This document shows, one piece after another, positions 1-8,712 of a DNA stretch of 64,000 nucleotides. Position numbers and translations under genes: made by a program. The first letter of the stretch is position 1, and each line of letters starts with the position of its first letter. The notes beneath the pieces were generated by a model. It worked only from the letters and a program-made list of their open reading frames with translations. It did not search any database and was not told the DNA's origin. Source of the stretch: Streptomyces tagetis (GTDB lineage: Bacteria > Actinomycetota > Actinomycetes > Streptomycetales > Streptomycetaceae); assembly GCF_018069565.1 (NCBI RefSeq), contig NZ_JAGPNL010000006.1, forward strand, positions 342,459 through 406,458, given 5' to 3'.

Positions 1-432
1 GGCGGGCGCCTGGGGGGCCGCCGGGGCGGGGGTACGGCGCGGGTCGGGTGCCTGGAGAGGGTACTCCTCCGGCTCGCGCGGCCGGTCCAGCCGCACCCCC
101 GACGACTGCCCCGGCGCGGGCGCGGGGGCCCGCGGCGGGGGCGGCGGCGCGGGCGGCGGGGAGCCGCCGGAGTCGGTGCCGGGCAGGTCGGCCGGGGTGT
201 GCGCCGCCGCGGAGCGCTGCGGGTCCTCCGGTTCGCGGGCGGGCGGCCAGGCCACGCCGCCGGCCGGGGCGGGCACCGAGCCGTTCAGGGCGAGGGTCGG
301 GTGGTCCGGGGGCGGGGCCGGCACCGCGGACAGGTCGTAACCGCAGGCGCCGCAGTAGCGGTCGCCCGGCTCCAGGGGCTCCTCACAGCCCGGACACCTG
401 GGCACGGCGGCTTGCCGGGGCATCTGCGACAT
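1..432 (-). CDS. Zinc-ribbon, proline-rich protein, 5' part only (cut by left edge)
   Basis: The reading frame is open for 144 codons and continues past the left edge. The N-terminus carries a Cys4 ribbon (CPGC at residues 13-16, CGAC at 27-30), then a long Pro/Ala-rich disordered stretch. The ATG lies 3 nt after the pknG stop codon (TAG-gcg-ATG), so it is probably translationally coupled to the kinase; a second in-frame ATG is three codons later. The catalytic part, if any, lies outside the window. In other Streptomyces this position is, as I recall, occupied by a PP2C-type phosphatase, which would make it the kinase's counter-enzyme, but nothing within the window proves that. Confidence 0.75.
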   Translation of the reverse strand, partial: MSQMPRQAAVPRCPGCEEPLEPGDRYCGACGYDLSAVPAPPPDHPTLALNGSVPAPAGGVAWPPAREPEDPQRSAAAHTPADLPGTDSGGSPPPAPPPPPRAPAPAPGQSSGVRLDRPREPEEYPLQAPDPRRTPAPAAPQAPA

Positions 433-435
433 CGC

Positions 436-3135
436 CTACACCCACGTCCGGGGGCGATAGCGGTTGGCTCGTTCCACCAGGTCGTTCCTCTCCTCGCCGC
501 CGTGTGCCAGCCGTGCCAGCGCGCGGTACGAACGCTCCAGGCCGAAGCGCAGGCCCCGTTCGTCCAGGGTGCTGCCGAGCAGCGTCCGCCCTCCGGGGAC
601 GGGAGCGACGGAGCCCCGGCCTCCGGAGAGTACCCAGTCCAGCGCGCAGCCGAGCACCTCGGCCGAGAGCCGCTCGCGCCGCGCAGGGTCCAGACCGTAC
701 ACGTCCAGCGCCTCGACCTGTCGCGCCGCGGCCGTCAGATCGTCCGGGAAGGCCAGGTCGCCGGCGGGCGCCGTGCGCCGTCGCAGCCGCGCCCGGACGG
801 CGGCGACCCGGGCGGCGGTGTAGTGGATGGACGACTCCGGTACGGACTCCAGCGTGTTGACGGCGCCCGTCCGGTCGCCGCCGGCGAGCAGCACCCGGGC
901 GAGGCCGAAAGCGGCGCTCACATGGCTCGGGTCGGTCGCCCAGACCAGGCGGTAGTACTCGGCGGCGTTGTCGGGCTGGCCCAGCACCTCGGCGCACAGG
1001 CCGAGCGCCAGCTTGGGCGCGATCTCGCCGGGGAAGGCGTCGTAGACCGCGTCGAAGGCGAGCGCGGCGCCCTCGTGGTCGCCGGTGACCTGGGCGGCCA
1101 GGCCCCGGTGCCAGACCACCCGCCAGTCGTCGGGCCGCTCGTCCTCCGCCTCGCGCAGGATCTCCAGCGCCCCGGGCGCGTCGCCCCGCTCCAGCCGGGC
1201 CCGGACCTGACGCAGCCGGGTCTCGGTGGACGGCGTCGGCGCGGCGGCCAGCACGGCCGGCAGCTCGCCGGGGGCGGAGGCCATCAGCCCCGCCAGGAGA
1301 CCGGCGTTGGGGTCCTGCGGGTCGACGCGGGGCACCGGCAGGGCGAGCGCGGCGGCGGCCACGTCGACGGGCCGCACCAGGGCGGGCACGACGTCACCAC
1401 CGCCGGGCCCGGCCGCGAAGCCGCCCGCCGCGAAGCCCGCCCCGCCGGAGCCGGAGCTGGAGCCGGAGCCGGTGCCGTCGACGTGGCCCGCGAAGCCACC
1501 CGCCCCGTTCCCGCCCGGCGCGCTGCCGTGCGCCCCGGCGCCCGCGCCCCCGCCGCCGTGCGCCCCGGCCCGCGCCCCGCCCTCGCCCGGCAGCGCGCGC
1601 CCCCCACCGGCACCGGACGACAGGGCCGCGCGCCGTCGGCGGACCCGGCGCGGCCGGGCGCCCAGCAGGGACACCTCCCCGGCCGGCACCGGGAACAACT
1701 CCGTGTCCGTCACCCGGACCTCGGGCCCGAACAGGGTCGACAGCGCCGGCAGGGCCCGCCCGGTCCGCAGCGAGACCACCTCGCGCAGCACGCCCGTCAA
1801 CTGCTCCGCCATCTCCCGCGCCGAGGCGAACCGGCGGGCCGGGTCCGGGTCGGTGGCCCGCACCAGCAGCCGGTAGAAGGACTCGTAGCGGCGGAAGACG
1901 TCGATGGTGTCCGGGTCGGGCAGCGAGTCGGCGTAGACGGTCGTGTACCCCTGGAAGTCGAAGGTCAGCACCGCCAGGGTGCGGGCCACCGTGTACAGGT
2001 CGGACGCCACCGAGGGGCCCACCTCGGCGACCTCGGGCGCCTGGTAGCCCACCGTGCCGTAGATGGCCGACTCCTCGTCGTCCGTCCGGCGCACCGCGCC
2101 CATGTCGATCAGCTTGAGCTGGTCCTCGGTCTGGATGGCGTTGTCGACCTTGAAGTCGCAGTAGAGCAGGTCGCGCCCGTGCAGGTGGCCGAGGGCCTCC
2201 AGCGCCTCGATGCCGTAGGCGCACGCCTGCTCCACCGGCAGCGGATCGCGCCTGCCGCCGGGTGTGCGGCGGGAGTTGGCGATCTCCTTCAGCGACTTGC
2301 CGCCCACGTACTCCATGACGATGTAGCCGTCCAGGGAGCCGGTGCGCTGGTCGAGGTGTTCGACGAAGTTGTAGATCCGCACGATGTTGGCGTGCTCGAT
2401 CTCGGCGAGGAAGCGCCGCTCGGAGATGGCCGCCGCCATCGCGTCCTGGTCCCCGGTGTCCAGCAGCCCCTTGAGGACCACCCAGCGGTCGGAGACCGCC
2501 TTGTCGACGGCGAGGTAGATCCAGCCCAGCCCGCCGTGGGCGAGGCACCCCGCCACCTCGTACTGGCCGTGCACCACGTCCCCCGCGCGCAGTTTGGGCA
2601 CGAAGGAGTACGGGTGGCCGCACTTGGTGCAGAAGCCCTCCGTGCGCCCCGGCTGTTCCCCGCGCGCCCGCCCCACCGGCGCCCCGCACTCGGCGCGCGA
2701 GCAGAACCGCTTGCGCTCCGGCACCTGAGGCCGCTCCAGCACCATGGCGCGCGGGTCGGGCCGCGGGACCGCCGGGACCTCGACCAGCCCGGCCCCCAGC
2801 CGCCCCCGCCCCGACGAGCCGGCCGCCGAGCCCGAACTGCGCACCGACACCGACCGGCCCGACACCGAGCGGACCAGCCGCCCCGACACCGACCGCCGGG
2901 ACCTGGAGGACCGCGAGGACGTACGGGCGCCCCGGCCGCTGCCGGACGACGCGCCCGCCCCGCCCGCGCCGCCGGTCGTCCCGGTCGGCAGCGAGCCCAC
3001 CGACCCGTCCCCGTGCCCCGGCGGCGCCACGACCGGCGCGAGACCGCAGACGCCGCAGTACAGCTCCCCGCCGCCCATGTCCTCGTACATACCGCCGCAG
3101 CCGGGGCGCTGGCAGGCGCGCGGCTCCTGGCTCAT
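436..3135 (-). CDS. pknG: PknG-type serine/threonine protein kinase with TPR domain
   Basis: The 899-residue cytoplasmic kinase begins ATG, chosen because MSQEPRACQ opens a Cys4 ribbon (C8, C13, C27, C30). A Ser/Gly/Arg-rich linker follows, then a second rubredoxin-like ribbon (about C145-C172) and the kinase domain at roughly 185-475. Visible motifs are the catalytic lysine in VVLKG (about K222), catalytic loop YCDFKVDN (D327) and metal-binding DMG (344-346) in place of DFG. A Gly/Ala-rich linker leads to a C-terminal TPR region at about 600-880. Mycobacterial PknG is about 750 residues with one rubredoxin-like domain, a kinase and TPRs. There it phosphorylates GarA/OdhI-type FHA proteins to control the TCA cycle and glutamate metabolism. 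The gene starts 17 nt after the coiled-coil gene and is coupled to the next one. Confidence 0.93.
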   Translation of the reverse strand: MSQEPRACQRPGCGGMYEDMGGGELYCGVCGLAPVVAPPGHGDGSVGSLPTGTTGGAGGAGASSGSGRGARTSSRSSRSRRSVSGRLVRSVSGRSVSVRSSGSAAGSSGRGRLGAGLVEVPAVPRPDPRAMVLERPQVPERKRFCSRAECGAPVGRARGEQPGRTEGFCTKCGHPYSFVPKLRAGDVVHGQYEVAGCLAHGGLGWIYLAVDKAVSDRWVVLKGLLDTGDQDAMAAAISERRFLAEIEHANIVRIYNFVEHLDQRTGSLDGYIVMEYVGGKSLKEIANSRRTPGGRRDPLPVEQACAYGIEALEALGHLHGRDLLYCDFKVDNAIQTEDQLKLIDMGAVRRTDDEESAIYGTVGYQAPEVAEVGPSVASDLYTVARTLAVLTFDFQGYTTVYADSLPDPDTIDVFRRYESFYRLLVRATDPDPARRFASAREMAEQLTGVLREVVSLRTGRALPALSTLFGPEVRVTDTELFPVPAGEVSLLGARPRRVRRRRAALSSGAGGGRALPGEGGARAGAHGGGGAGAGAHGSAPGGNGAGGFAGHVDGTGSGSSSGSGGAGFAAGGFAAGPGGGDVVPALVRPVDVAAAALALPVPRVDPQDPNAGLLAGLMASAPGELPAVLAAAPTPSTETRLRQVRARLERGDAPGALEILREAEDERPDDWRVVWHRGLAAQVTGDHEGAALAFDAVYDAFPGEIAPKLALGLCAEVLGQPDNAAEYYRLVWATDPSHVSAAFGLARVLLAGGDRTGAVNTLESVPESSIHYTAARVAAVRARLRRRTAPAGDLAFPDDLTAAARQVEALDVYGLDPARRERLSAEVLGCALDWVLSGGRGSVAPVPGGRTLLGSTLDERGLRFGLERSYRALARLAHGGEERNDLVERANRYRPRTWV

Positions 3136-3152
3136 GGTCCCCTCCCCGCCGC

Positions 3153-4466
3153 TCACGCGCCCGGCCCCGTCCGGTCCGCCGGCCCGCCCTGGCCCGGCAC
3201 CCGCGGCGCGGGGCCCAGCAGTTCGGCCGCCGCCCGCTGGTAGCGCAGCACGGCCTGTTCGGCGACGCGCAGATCGCACGGCGCGCTCCACAGCATCCGC
3301 CGCGCCCGCTCGTACTTCTCCACCAGCTCGGGGTCCTCGGCGAGCCCGAGCCGGGCCGTCTTCGCCTTGTAGGCGTCCAGCCGCCCGCGCAGCTCGGCGC
3401 GGACCGCGAGCGGAGCGGTGACCGCCGTCAACGACTCTCGGGCGCGCAGCAGTTCGTCCTCGGCCTGCTCCTCCAGCGCTTCCAGGAGCGGGGAGAGCCG
3501 GTGCCACTGGGCGTGCCGGCGGTACTCGGCGGCGGCCACCAGCCGCTCCTGGAGCGCGGTCGGCGGACCGCTGACCACCGGCACCTCCGTCGCGGCGATC
3601 TTCGCCAGCACCTCGCCGCGCGCGGTGCGGGCCTCGGCGAGGGTGCGGTCGGCGCGCGAGAGCACGTCCCGCAGCCGCACGATCCGCTGCTCGGCGTCCT
3701 GGCGGACCGCCAGCACCGCGTCGATCTCCCGGCGCACGTCCTCCAGGGCCCGCGCCTCCCGGTCGTAGACGGTGGTGTCGGGCCGGCCGCCGCCCGGGGC
3801 CGAACTGCCCTGTGCGGGGCGCCAGTAGGCGAGCGGGTCGGACACCACCCGCTCGCGCAGCACGGTCAGCGTCCGGGTGATCCGCTCCAGGTCGTCGCCG
3901 GCCGGGTGCTCGCCCGGCCGGACGCCGACGGAGTGCGCCAGACGGCGGGTGCGGCCCAGCTCGGCGGCGAGCAGGTCGATGCGGGCGGGCAGCGCCGACC
4001 AGACCGCGTCGGCGGCGACCACCGTGTCCAGGCAGTCCGCGTAGAGCTGGTTCATGCGGTCCACGAGCGTGTCCAGCGAGTACCGCTCGCCGAGCCGGGC
4101 CGGTGCGCCGGGCGCGGGCACGCCGCCGGGCAGGGCGACGGGCTCGCCGCGCAGCAGCTCGGTCAGTTCCGCCAGGTCCCCGCGGCTGGACCAGCGGCGC
4201 CGGGCGCGGATCTCCCGGGCGGTGCGCAGCGCGCCGGTGTACGCGTCGAAGCAGGTCCACAGCAGCGTGATGGACGCCTCCGCCGCGGCCCAGCGCTCCC
4301 GGGTGACGCCGGTCAGTTCGGCGCCCTCCAGGAGTCTGCGGCCCGCGTGGTCCTGGAGGGCGAGGAGCGAGGTCTCCACGGCCTCGTGCTCCACGCCGAG
4401 CCGCGCCAGCGCACGGTCCACCTCGTCCCGGTCCATCACCGGCCCGGTGGGTCCCGTGTCGCCCAT
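3153..4466 (-). CDS. Coiled-coil protein of the PknG operon, function unknown
   Basis: 437 residues, cytoplasmic, with no signal peptide or membrane segment. The chain is rich in Arg, Glu, Ala and Leu and mostly helical by composition, with heptad-like stretches (for example around EQRIVRLRDVLSRADRTLAEA). The start ATG has GAGAGG about 6 nt upstream. It lies between glnH (68 nt) and pknG (17 nt), all on one strand. I recognise no catalytic motif or named domain. The position suggests a scaffold, adaptor or substrate linking the membrane sensor to the kinase; that is inference only. I do not recall a counterpart in the mycobacterial glnX-glnH-pknG locus. Confidence 0.85.
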   Translation of the reverse strand: MGDTGPTGPVMDRDEVDRALARLGVEHEAVETSLLALQDHAGRRLLEGAELTGVTRERWAAAEASITLLWTCFDAYTGALRTAREIRARRRWSSRGDLAELTELLRGEPVALPGGVPAPGAPARLGERYSLDTLVDRMNQLYADCLDTVVAADAVWSALPARIDLLAAELGRTRRLAHSVGVRPGEHPAGDDLERITRTLTVLRERVVSDPLAYWRPAQGSSAPGGGRPDTTVYDREARALEDVRREIDAVLAVRQDAEQRIVRLRDVLSRADRTLAEARTARGEVLAKIAATEVPVVSGPPTALQERLVAAAEYRRHAQWHRLSPLLEALEEQAEDELLRARESLTAVTAPLAVRAELRGRLDAYKAKTARLGLAEDPELVEKYERARRMLWSAPCDLRVAEQAVLRYQRAAAELLGPAPRVPGQGGPADRTGPGA

Positions 4467-4534
4467 CGATCACCTCTCGCTGCCTCGGACTCGGTCGTGC
4501 TTGCTTCCCGGTTCCTTCCCCGGGTGACGCGCGT

Positions 4535-5584
4535 TCAGCCCGTGCGCAGGTACTGCGGGTCCGGCGGCGCGGACTTCGACGCGTCGCGGCCCAGCGTCGG
4601 GGCCAGCCACCGGTCGTACGACGCCTGCCAGCCGTCGGCGGTGTCCCCGCGGTACGCCACGAGGACCCGGTTGACCCGGCGTACCAGATCGTCGGCGTCC
4701 TTCCTCATCGCCACGCCGTAGAACTCGGTGGTGAAGGCGTCCCCCTTGATGCGGACCGTGGGGTCCTGCGCGGCCTGGCCGGCGGCGAGGGCGCCGTCGG
4801 TGACGACCGCGTCCACCTCGCCGAGCTGGAGCCTTACCAGGCAGTCCAGTTGGTTGGGGACGGTGGTGGCGAAGTCGACGCCGGGCGGCAGGGTGCCCCG
4901 CTCGCGGTCCCGTTCCAGCGTGGCGTGGGCGGTGGAGCCGGAGGCGGTGCAGACCCGCCGGCCGGCGAGGCTCGCGTCGTAGCCGGTGACGGGGGAGGAG
5001 GCGGGGACGAGGACCTGCTGGCCGGTCCTGAAGTACGGCGCGGAGAAGGCGACGTCGGCGAGGCGGGCGCAGGTGATGGTCATGGTGCGGACCACCATGT
5101 CGACCCGGCCGTCCTGGATCGCGCGCACCCGCTGGTCGGTGGGGATCGCCTTGAACTGCACGGCGTCCCGGTCGCCGAGGATGTCCTCGGCTATGCGGCG
5201 CACCAGGTCGATGTCGAAGCCGACCGGGGCCGCGTCGCCGCCGTTGGGGTCGCGGTAGCCCCAGTGGTAGCTGTTCTGGTCGACGCCGACGACCAGTCTG
5301 CGCTTCCCGCCCTCGCGGCTCCTGATCCGCTCGACGGCGGGGCCGTCGTCGCCGGAGGGGGCGAGGGTCTGCTTCTCCGGGTCCCGGCACTCCTGCCCGG
5401 CGCGGGCCGGGCTGCCCTGGGCGCCGGGCCGCGCGGTGCCGTCCGGCCCGGCGCCGAGGTCGTCGGCGCCCCGGTGCAGGGCGGGCAGCAGCAGCGCGAA
5501 GAGCAGCGCCAGGGCGCAGACCAGGGCCATCGCGCCCACCCCGCCCCAGCCCCTCAGACCGGTCCGCAGCCGTCCCACGCGCAT
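4535..5584 (-). CDS. glnH: GlnH-like extracytoplasmic amino-acid-binding protein
   Basis: 349 residues. An N-terminal hydrophobic segment (about residues 18-36) is followed by a type 2 periplasmic binding (PBPb/SBP_bac_3) domain. Family features include VVGVDQNSYHWGYRD, PVGFDIDLVRRIAEDILG and IQDGRVDMVVRTMTIT. ATG was chosen over upstream in-frame codons because GGAGAGGAG lies about 8 nt before it and the hydrophobic segment follows directly. I see no lipobox cysteine in the proper context, so it looks like a membrane-anchored or cleaved protein rather than a lipoprotein. There is no ABC permease or ATPase nearby. Together with glnX upstream and pknG downstream this suggests a ligand sensor (aspartate/glutamate in mycobacteria) rather than a transporter. 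Confidence 0.87.
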   Translation of the reverse strand: MRVGRLRTGLRGWGGVGAMALVCALALLFALLLPALHRGADDLGAGPDGTARPGAQGSPARAGQECRDPEKQTLAPSGDDGPAVERIRSREGGKRRLVVGVDQNSYHWGYRDPNGGDAAPVGFDIDLVRRIAEDILGDRDAVQFKAIPTDQRVRAIQDGRVDMVVRTMTITCARLADVAFSAPYFRTGQQVLVPASSPVTGYDASLAGRRVCTASGSTAHATLERDRERGTLPPGVDFATTVPNQLDCLVRLQLGEVDAVVTDGALAAGQAAQDPTVRIKGDAFTTEFYGVAMRKDADDLVRRVNRVLVAYRGDTADGWQASYDRWLAPTLGRDASKSAPPDPQYLRTG

Positions 5585-5658
5585 CCTGGCGCTCCTCTCC
5601 CCGCCCGTGGCGGATCTCCTTCGCCGGCCCTGCCGCCCCCGCCGGGCCCCGTACCCGC

Positions 5659-7110
5659 TCACCGGTACTCCGACAGCCGGCGGCCGATGCCGAGGAGGAC
5701 CCCCGTCGCGCCCAGCGCGGCCAGCACCCCGGCGCCCGCGACCAGTCCGCTCAGCGCCTTCCGGCCGCCGTCCGCCGCCTCGCGGAACTGGCGGGTCTCG
5801 TGGGCGAGGGCGGTGGCGAGGGAGGCGTCGACGCCGTCGAAGCACTCGGCGGTGGCGCCCTTGCCGCCGATCACCAGGTCGAGGGCGCGCCGGTAGTCGC
5901 CGTTCTCGTCCTGGGCGCGGGCGGCGGCGTGCCTTCGGCGCCACTCGGCCATGTCGCCCTCCGCGGCGGTGACCGGGCGCTTCCCGGCCTCGTCGTCGGC
6001 GAGCCGCCGGGCCTCGGCGAGCCCGGTGCCGAGCGCCTTCATGTTCTGCTCGAAGGCGTGGTCGTAGGCGTCGCGCGGCTCTCCGTCCACCGTCGTCGTC
6101 TCCGCGCCGCGCGAGACCAGCGTGAGGTTCTCGTTGGCGCGGGCCTTGAGGGAGGCGATACGGGCGTCGTGCAGGACGTTGAGCGAGCGGATGCCGTGGT
6201 CGTAGGAGTCGCCGAGGCCGGCGCGGGCCAGGCCCTGCCCGGCGGCCAGCCAGAGCAGCACGGCGGCCGTGGCGGCGGTGGCGGTGACCAGGCCCCGGTT
6301 GAGGACCCGGTGGGTGCGCCGGTACTCGCGGTGCTGGGCCCAGCCGAGGGCGCCGAGCGCGAGGAGACCGAGGCCGATCGCCGCCCAGGGGTGGGCGCGC
6401 GCGTCGGCGTAGTCGGCGTCCAGCCGCCGGTTCTCCTTCTCGTACAGCTCCTCCGCGGCCGGGAGCATCTCCTTCTGCATCTTCTCGTCGGCGTAGCGCA
6501 GGTAGGCGCCGCCCACCGGGTAGCCCTGCCGGTTGTAGGTGCGGGCGCGCTCGACCAGGCCCTTGTACTCGGGCAGGAGGCGGTTGAGCCGGGTGACGGG
6601 CTCGGTGGCGGACGGGTCGGAGCCGGAGGCCGCCGCCGCCGCGACCAGCCCCTCGGCGGCGGCCCGCACGCCCTTCTCGTACCCCTCGCGGGCGGCCTCG
6701 TTCTCCTCACCGCCGGCGAGGAAGGCGCTGGAGGCGGCCGTGTTGGCGTCGGCGAGGGAGCGGTAGACGGCCGCGGCGCCCGAACTCAGCGGCTGACTGC
6801 GCGTCAGCACGTCCTCGGCGGCGGCGGACCGCTCGGCGGTCTGCCAGGCGGTGACCGCGCCGAAGGCGACGACGAGGACGGCGAGCAGGGCGCCGACCAG
6901 GCGCAGCCGGCCCGGTTCGGTGACGGCCGCCGCGCGCAGCCGGTCGACGCCCTCGGCGAACGCGGTGCGCCGGGGCGCGGGCGGCGGGGCGGCGGGCCGC
7001 GACGGGGCCGGGGACGGGGTGCGCGGGCCGGACTGGGCCGGGACGGAGGGGAGCGCGGACGGGGCGGTGCCCGGTGCCGGCGCCGCGCCGCCCGCCGTCG
7101 GTCGAGTCAC
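5659..7110 (-). CDS. glnX: GlnX-like four-helix membrane sensor protein
   Basis: 483 residues with a Pro/Ala-rich cytoplasmic N-terminus of about 65 residues. Four hydrophobic segments are visible at about 69-89, 241-258, 274-294 and 453-474. They enclose two helical extracytoplasmic domains of about 150 residues each. The layout matches mycobacterial GlnX, the membrane partner that relays GlnH ligand binding to PknG. The GTG start is preceded by GGGAGG at normal spacing, and it is the first gene of the five-gene operon, 74 nt ahead of glnH. The extracytoplasmic helices resemble chemoreceptor-type four-helix bundles, but I see no HAMP or signalling domain. Confidence 0.83.
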   Translation of the reverse strand: MTRPTAGGAAPAPGTAPSALPSVPAQSGPRTPSPAPSRPAAPPPAPRRTAFAEGVDRLRAAAVTEPGRLRLVGALLAVLVVAFGAVTAWQTAERSAAAEDVLTRSQPLSSGAAAVYRSLADANTAASSAFLAGGEENEAAREGYEKGVRAAAEGLVAAAAASGSDPSATEPVTRLNRLLPEYKGLVERARTYNRQGYPVGGAYLRYADEKMQKEMLPAAEELYEKENRRLDADYADARAHPWAAIGLGLLALGALGWAQHREYRRTHRVLNRGLVTATAATAAVLLWLAAGQGLARAGLGDSYDHGIRSLNVLHDARIASLKARANENLTLVSRGAETTTVDGEPRDAYDHAFEQNMKALGTGLAEARRLADDEAGKRPVTAAEGDMAEWRRRHAAARAQDENGDYRRALDLVIGGKGATAECFDGVDASLATALAHETRQFREAADGGRKALSGLVAGAGVLAALGATGVLLGIGRRLSEYR

Positions 7111-7240
7111 TGCTGACCTCCCCCAGGGTCATCCGTCGCCCCAAGTATCCCTGTCCGCACCGGATCGCGCACCGTCCCGGCCCGGACCCGGTGCCGTCAC
7201 TGCGGCCGGGAGCGGCCCCCGCCCGCCCCGCCCACGAACA

Positions 7241-7272
7241 CGCCGGCGGAACCGGGTGCGGTTCCGCCGGCG
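7241..7272 (-). terminator. Hairpin terminator after the MscS gene
   Basis: A perfect 14-bp GC-rich stem (7241-7254 with 7259-7272) has a GGTG loop and lies 31 nt past the end of the MscS gene. It has no U-tract. It separates that transcript from the glnX operon. Confidence 0.7.
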
Positions 7273-7302
7273 CGGGCGGGCCGGGCGCGCAGGGTACGGG
7301 CG

Positions 7303-8379
7303 CTACTTCGCGGTGCTCGGCGGGCTCAGCGGCGAGGCGGCGAGGGACTGCGGGGACGTCGCGCTGGCGTACGCCGAGGGCGCCGCGACCGCCGCCGCCG
7401 CGTCCGGCCCGGCCTCCTGCGCCGGGACCGTGGCGCCGCCCATGATCGGGATCTCGGCCGCGTCGAAGGCCCGCTTGACGCGCCAGCGCAGCTCGCGTTC
7501 GACGGTGAGCGCCTTGCCCGGCATCGTCCTGGCGGCGACGCGGACCACCATGGAGTCCAGCAGCACCGAGTCCAGGCCCAGTACCTCGATGGGGCTCCAC
7601 AGCATCTCGTTCCAGGGCTCTTCCTTGGCCATCCGCTCGGCGACCGCGTCCAGGGTCTCCTTGACCCGGTCCAGGTCCTCGTCGGCGCGGACGGTCACGT
7701 CCACCCCGGCCGTGGACCAGCCCTGGGAGAGGTTGCCGATCCGCTTCACCTCGCCGTTGCGCACGTACCAGATCTCGCCGTGGTCGCCGCGCAGCTTGGT
7801 CACCCGCAGCCCGACCTCGATCACCTCGCCGCCGGCCACGCCCGCGTCGATGCTGTCGCCGACGCCGTACTGGTCCTCCAGGATCATGAAGACGCCGGAG
7901 AGGAAGTCCGTGACCAGGTTGCGGGCGCCGAAGCCGATCGCCACACCGGCCACACCGGCGGAGGCCAGCAGCGGGGCCAGGTTGATCTGGAAGGTGCCGA
8001 GGATCATCAGGGCCGCCGTGCCCAGGATGAGGAAGCTCGCCACCGAGCGCAGGACCGAGCCGATCGCCTGCGAGCGCTGCCGGCGCCGCTCGGCGTTGAC
8101 CAGCAACCCGCCCAGCGCCGTCCCGTCCACCGCCTGCACGGTGCGGTTCATGCGGTCGATCAGCTTGGTGATGGCCCGCCGGACCACCGCCCGCAGCACC
8201 GTGGCGATCACCACGATCAGCAGGACGCGCAGTCCGATGGCGAGCCAGGTGGTCCAGTTCTCCTCGACCCAGCCGGCCGCGTTCGTCGCGTGTTCCTGGG
8301 CGTCCTGGAGGGTCGGCACCGCCGGTGCGGTCGGGGCCGGTGCCGGGTCGGTCCGCGAGGCGGCGGCGAACAGGGACAC
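7303..8379 (-). CDS. MscS-family mechanosensitive ion channel
   Basis: 358 residues. Hydrophobic helices lie around residues 48-70, 120-140 and the pore-lining region ASAGVAGVAIGFGARNLVTDF (Gly/Ala-rich TM3, MscS hallmark). The soluble beta domain follows (FMILEDQYGVGDSIDAG...), with a disordered Ala/Ser/Pro tail. It should open under membrane tension and release solutes on hypo-osmotic shock. GTG at 8379 was chosen because GGAGGTAA precedes it at ideal spacing; a longer frame to 8493 lacks a ribosome site. It is transcribed alone: a hairpin follows it and the neighbouring HNH gene is divergent. Confidence 0.9.
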   Translation of the reverse strand: MSLFAAASRTDPAPAPTAPAVPTLQDAQEHATNAAGWVEENWTTWLAIGLRVLLIVVIATVLRAVVRRAITKLIDRMNRTVQAVDGTALGGLLVNAERRRQRSQAIGSVLRSVASFLILGTAALMILGTFQINLAPLLASAGVAGVAIGFGARNLVTDFLSGVFMILEDQYGVGDSIDAGVAGGEVIEVGLRVTKLRGDHGEIWYVRNGEVKRIGNLSQGWSTAGVDVTVRADEDLDRVKETLDAVAERMAKEEPWNEMLWSPIEVLGLDSVLLDSMVVRVAARTMPGKALTVERELRWRVKRAFDAAEIPIMGGATVPAQEAGPDAAAAVAAPSAYASATSPQSLAASPLSPPSTAK

Positions 8380-8712
8380 GGGGGTTACCTCCAGGTGCGG
8401 CGGCCCGTCCGGCGGCGAGGGGAACGGGCGATCACGGTCCGGGGCTCGGTCCAGGGTCACGGGAATTTCACCGGACGGGCAGAACCACCACACTAACGGG
8501 GCACGCCGTGCGGACCGGCGCGAACGCCGTGGAAGAGACGGTCCTCACCCGCCCCGCGGCGGGCCGTGCCGCGCCCCCGCGGGACGGGTGTGGTCGAAAA
8601 CACTCCCGGCCCGTTACCGGGACATGGTGGCGCTCGGACCAGGCATGAGGGGAAACTGACTACGGATCGTCCCGGCGCGAGCCACGCGTCGCCGGCGTAC
8701 AAGGAGGCGTCC
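8380..8712. other. Divergent intergenic region, MscS / HNH genes
   Basis: 333 bp without a convincing gene. It must hold the divergent promoters. A minus-strand TAGTGT around 8489-8494 is a candidate -10 for the MscS gene. No operator-like symmetry stands out. Confidence 0.5.

Noticed and set aside
199..3243. Long plus-strand open frame opposite pknG
   Set aside because: It is antisense to a clearly identified kinase; long antisense frames are a by-product of very high GC. The translation has no recognisable domain.
4535..7110. Glutamine ABC transporter operon
   Set aside because: There is a binding protein but no permease or ATPase gene; the flanking GlnX-like protein and PknG favour a sensing role.
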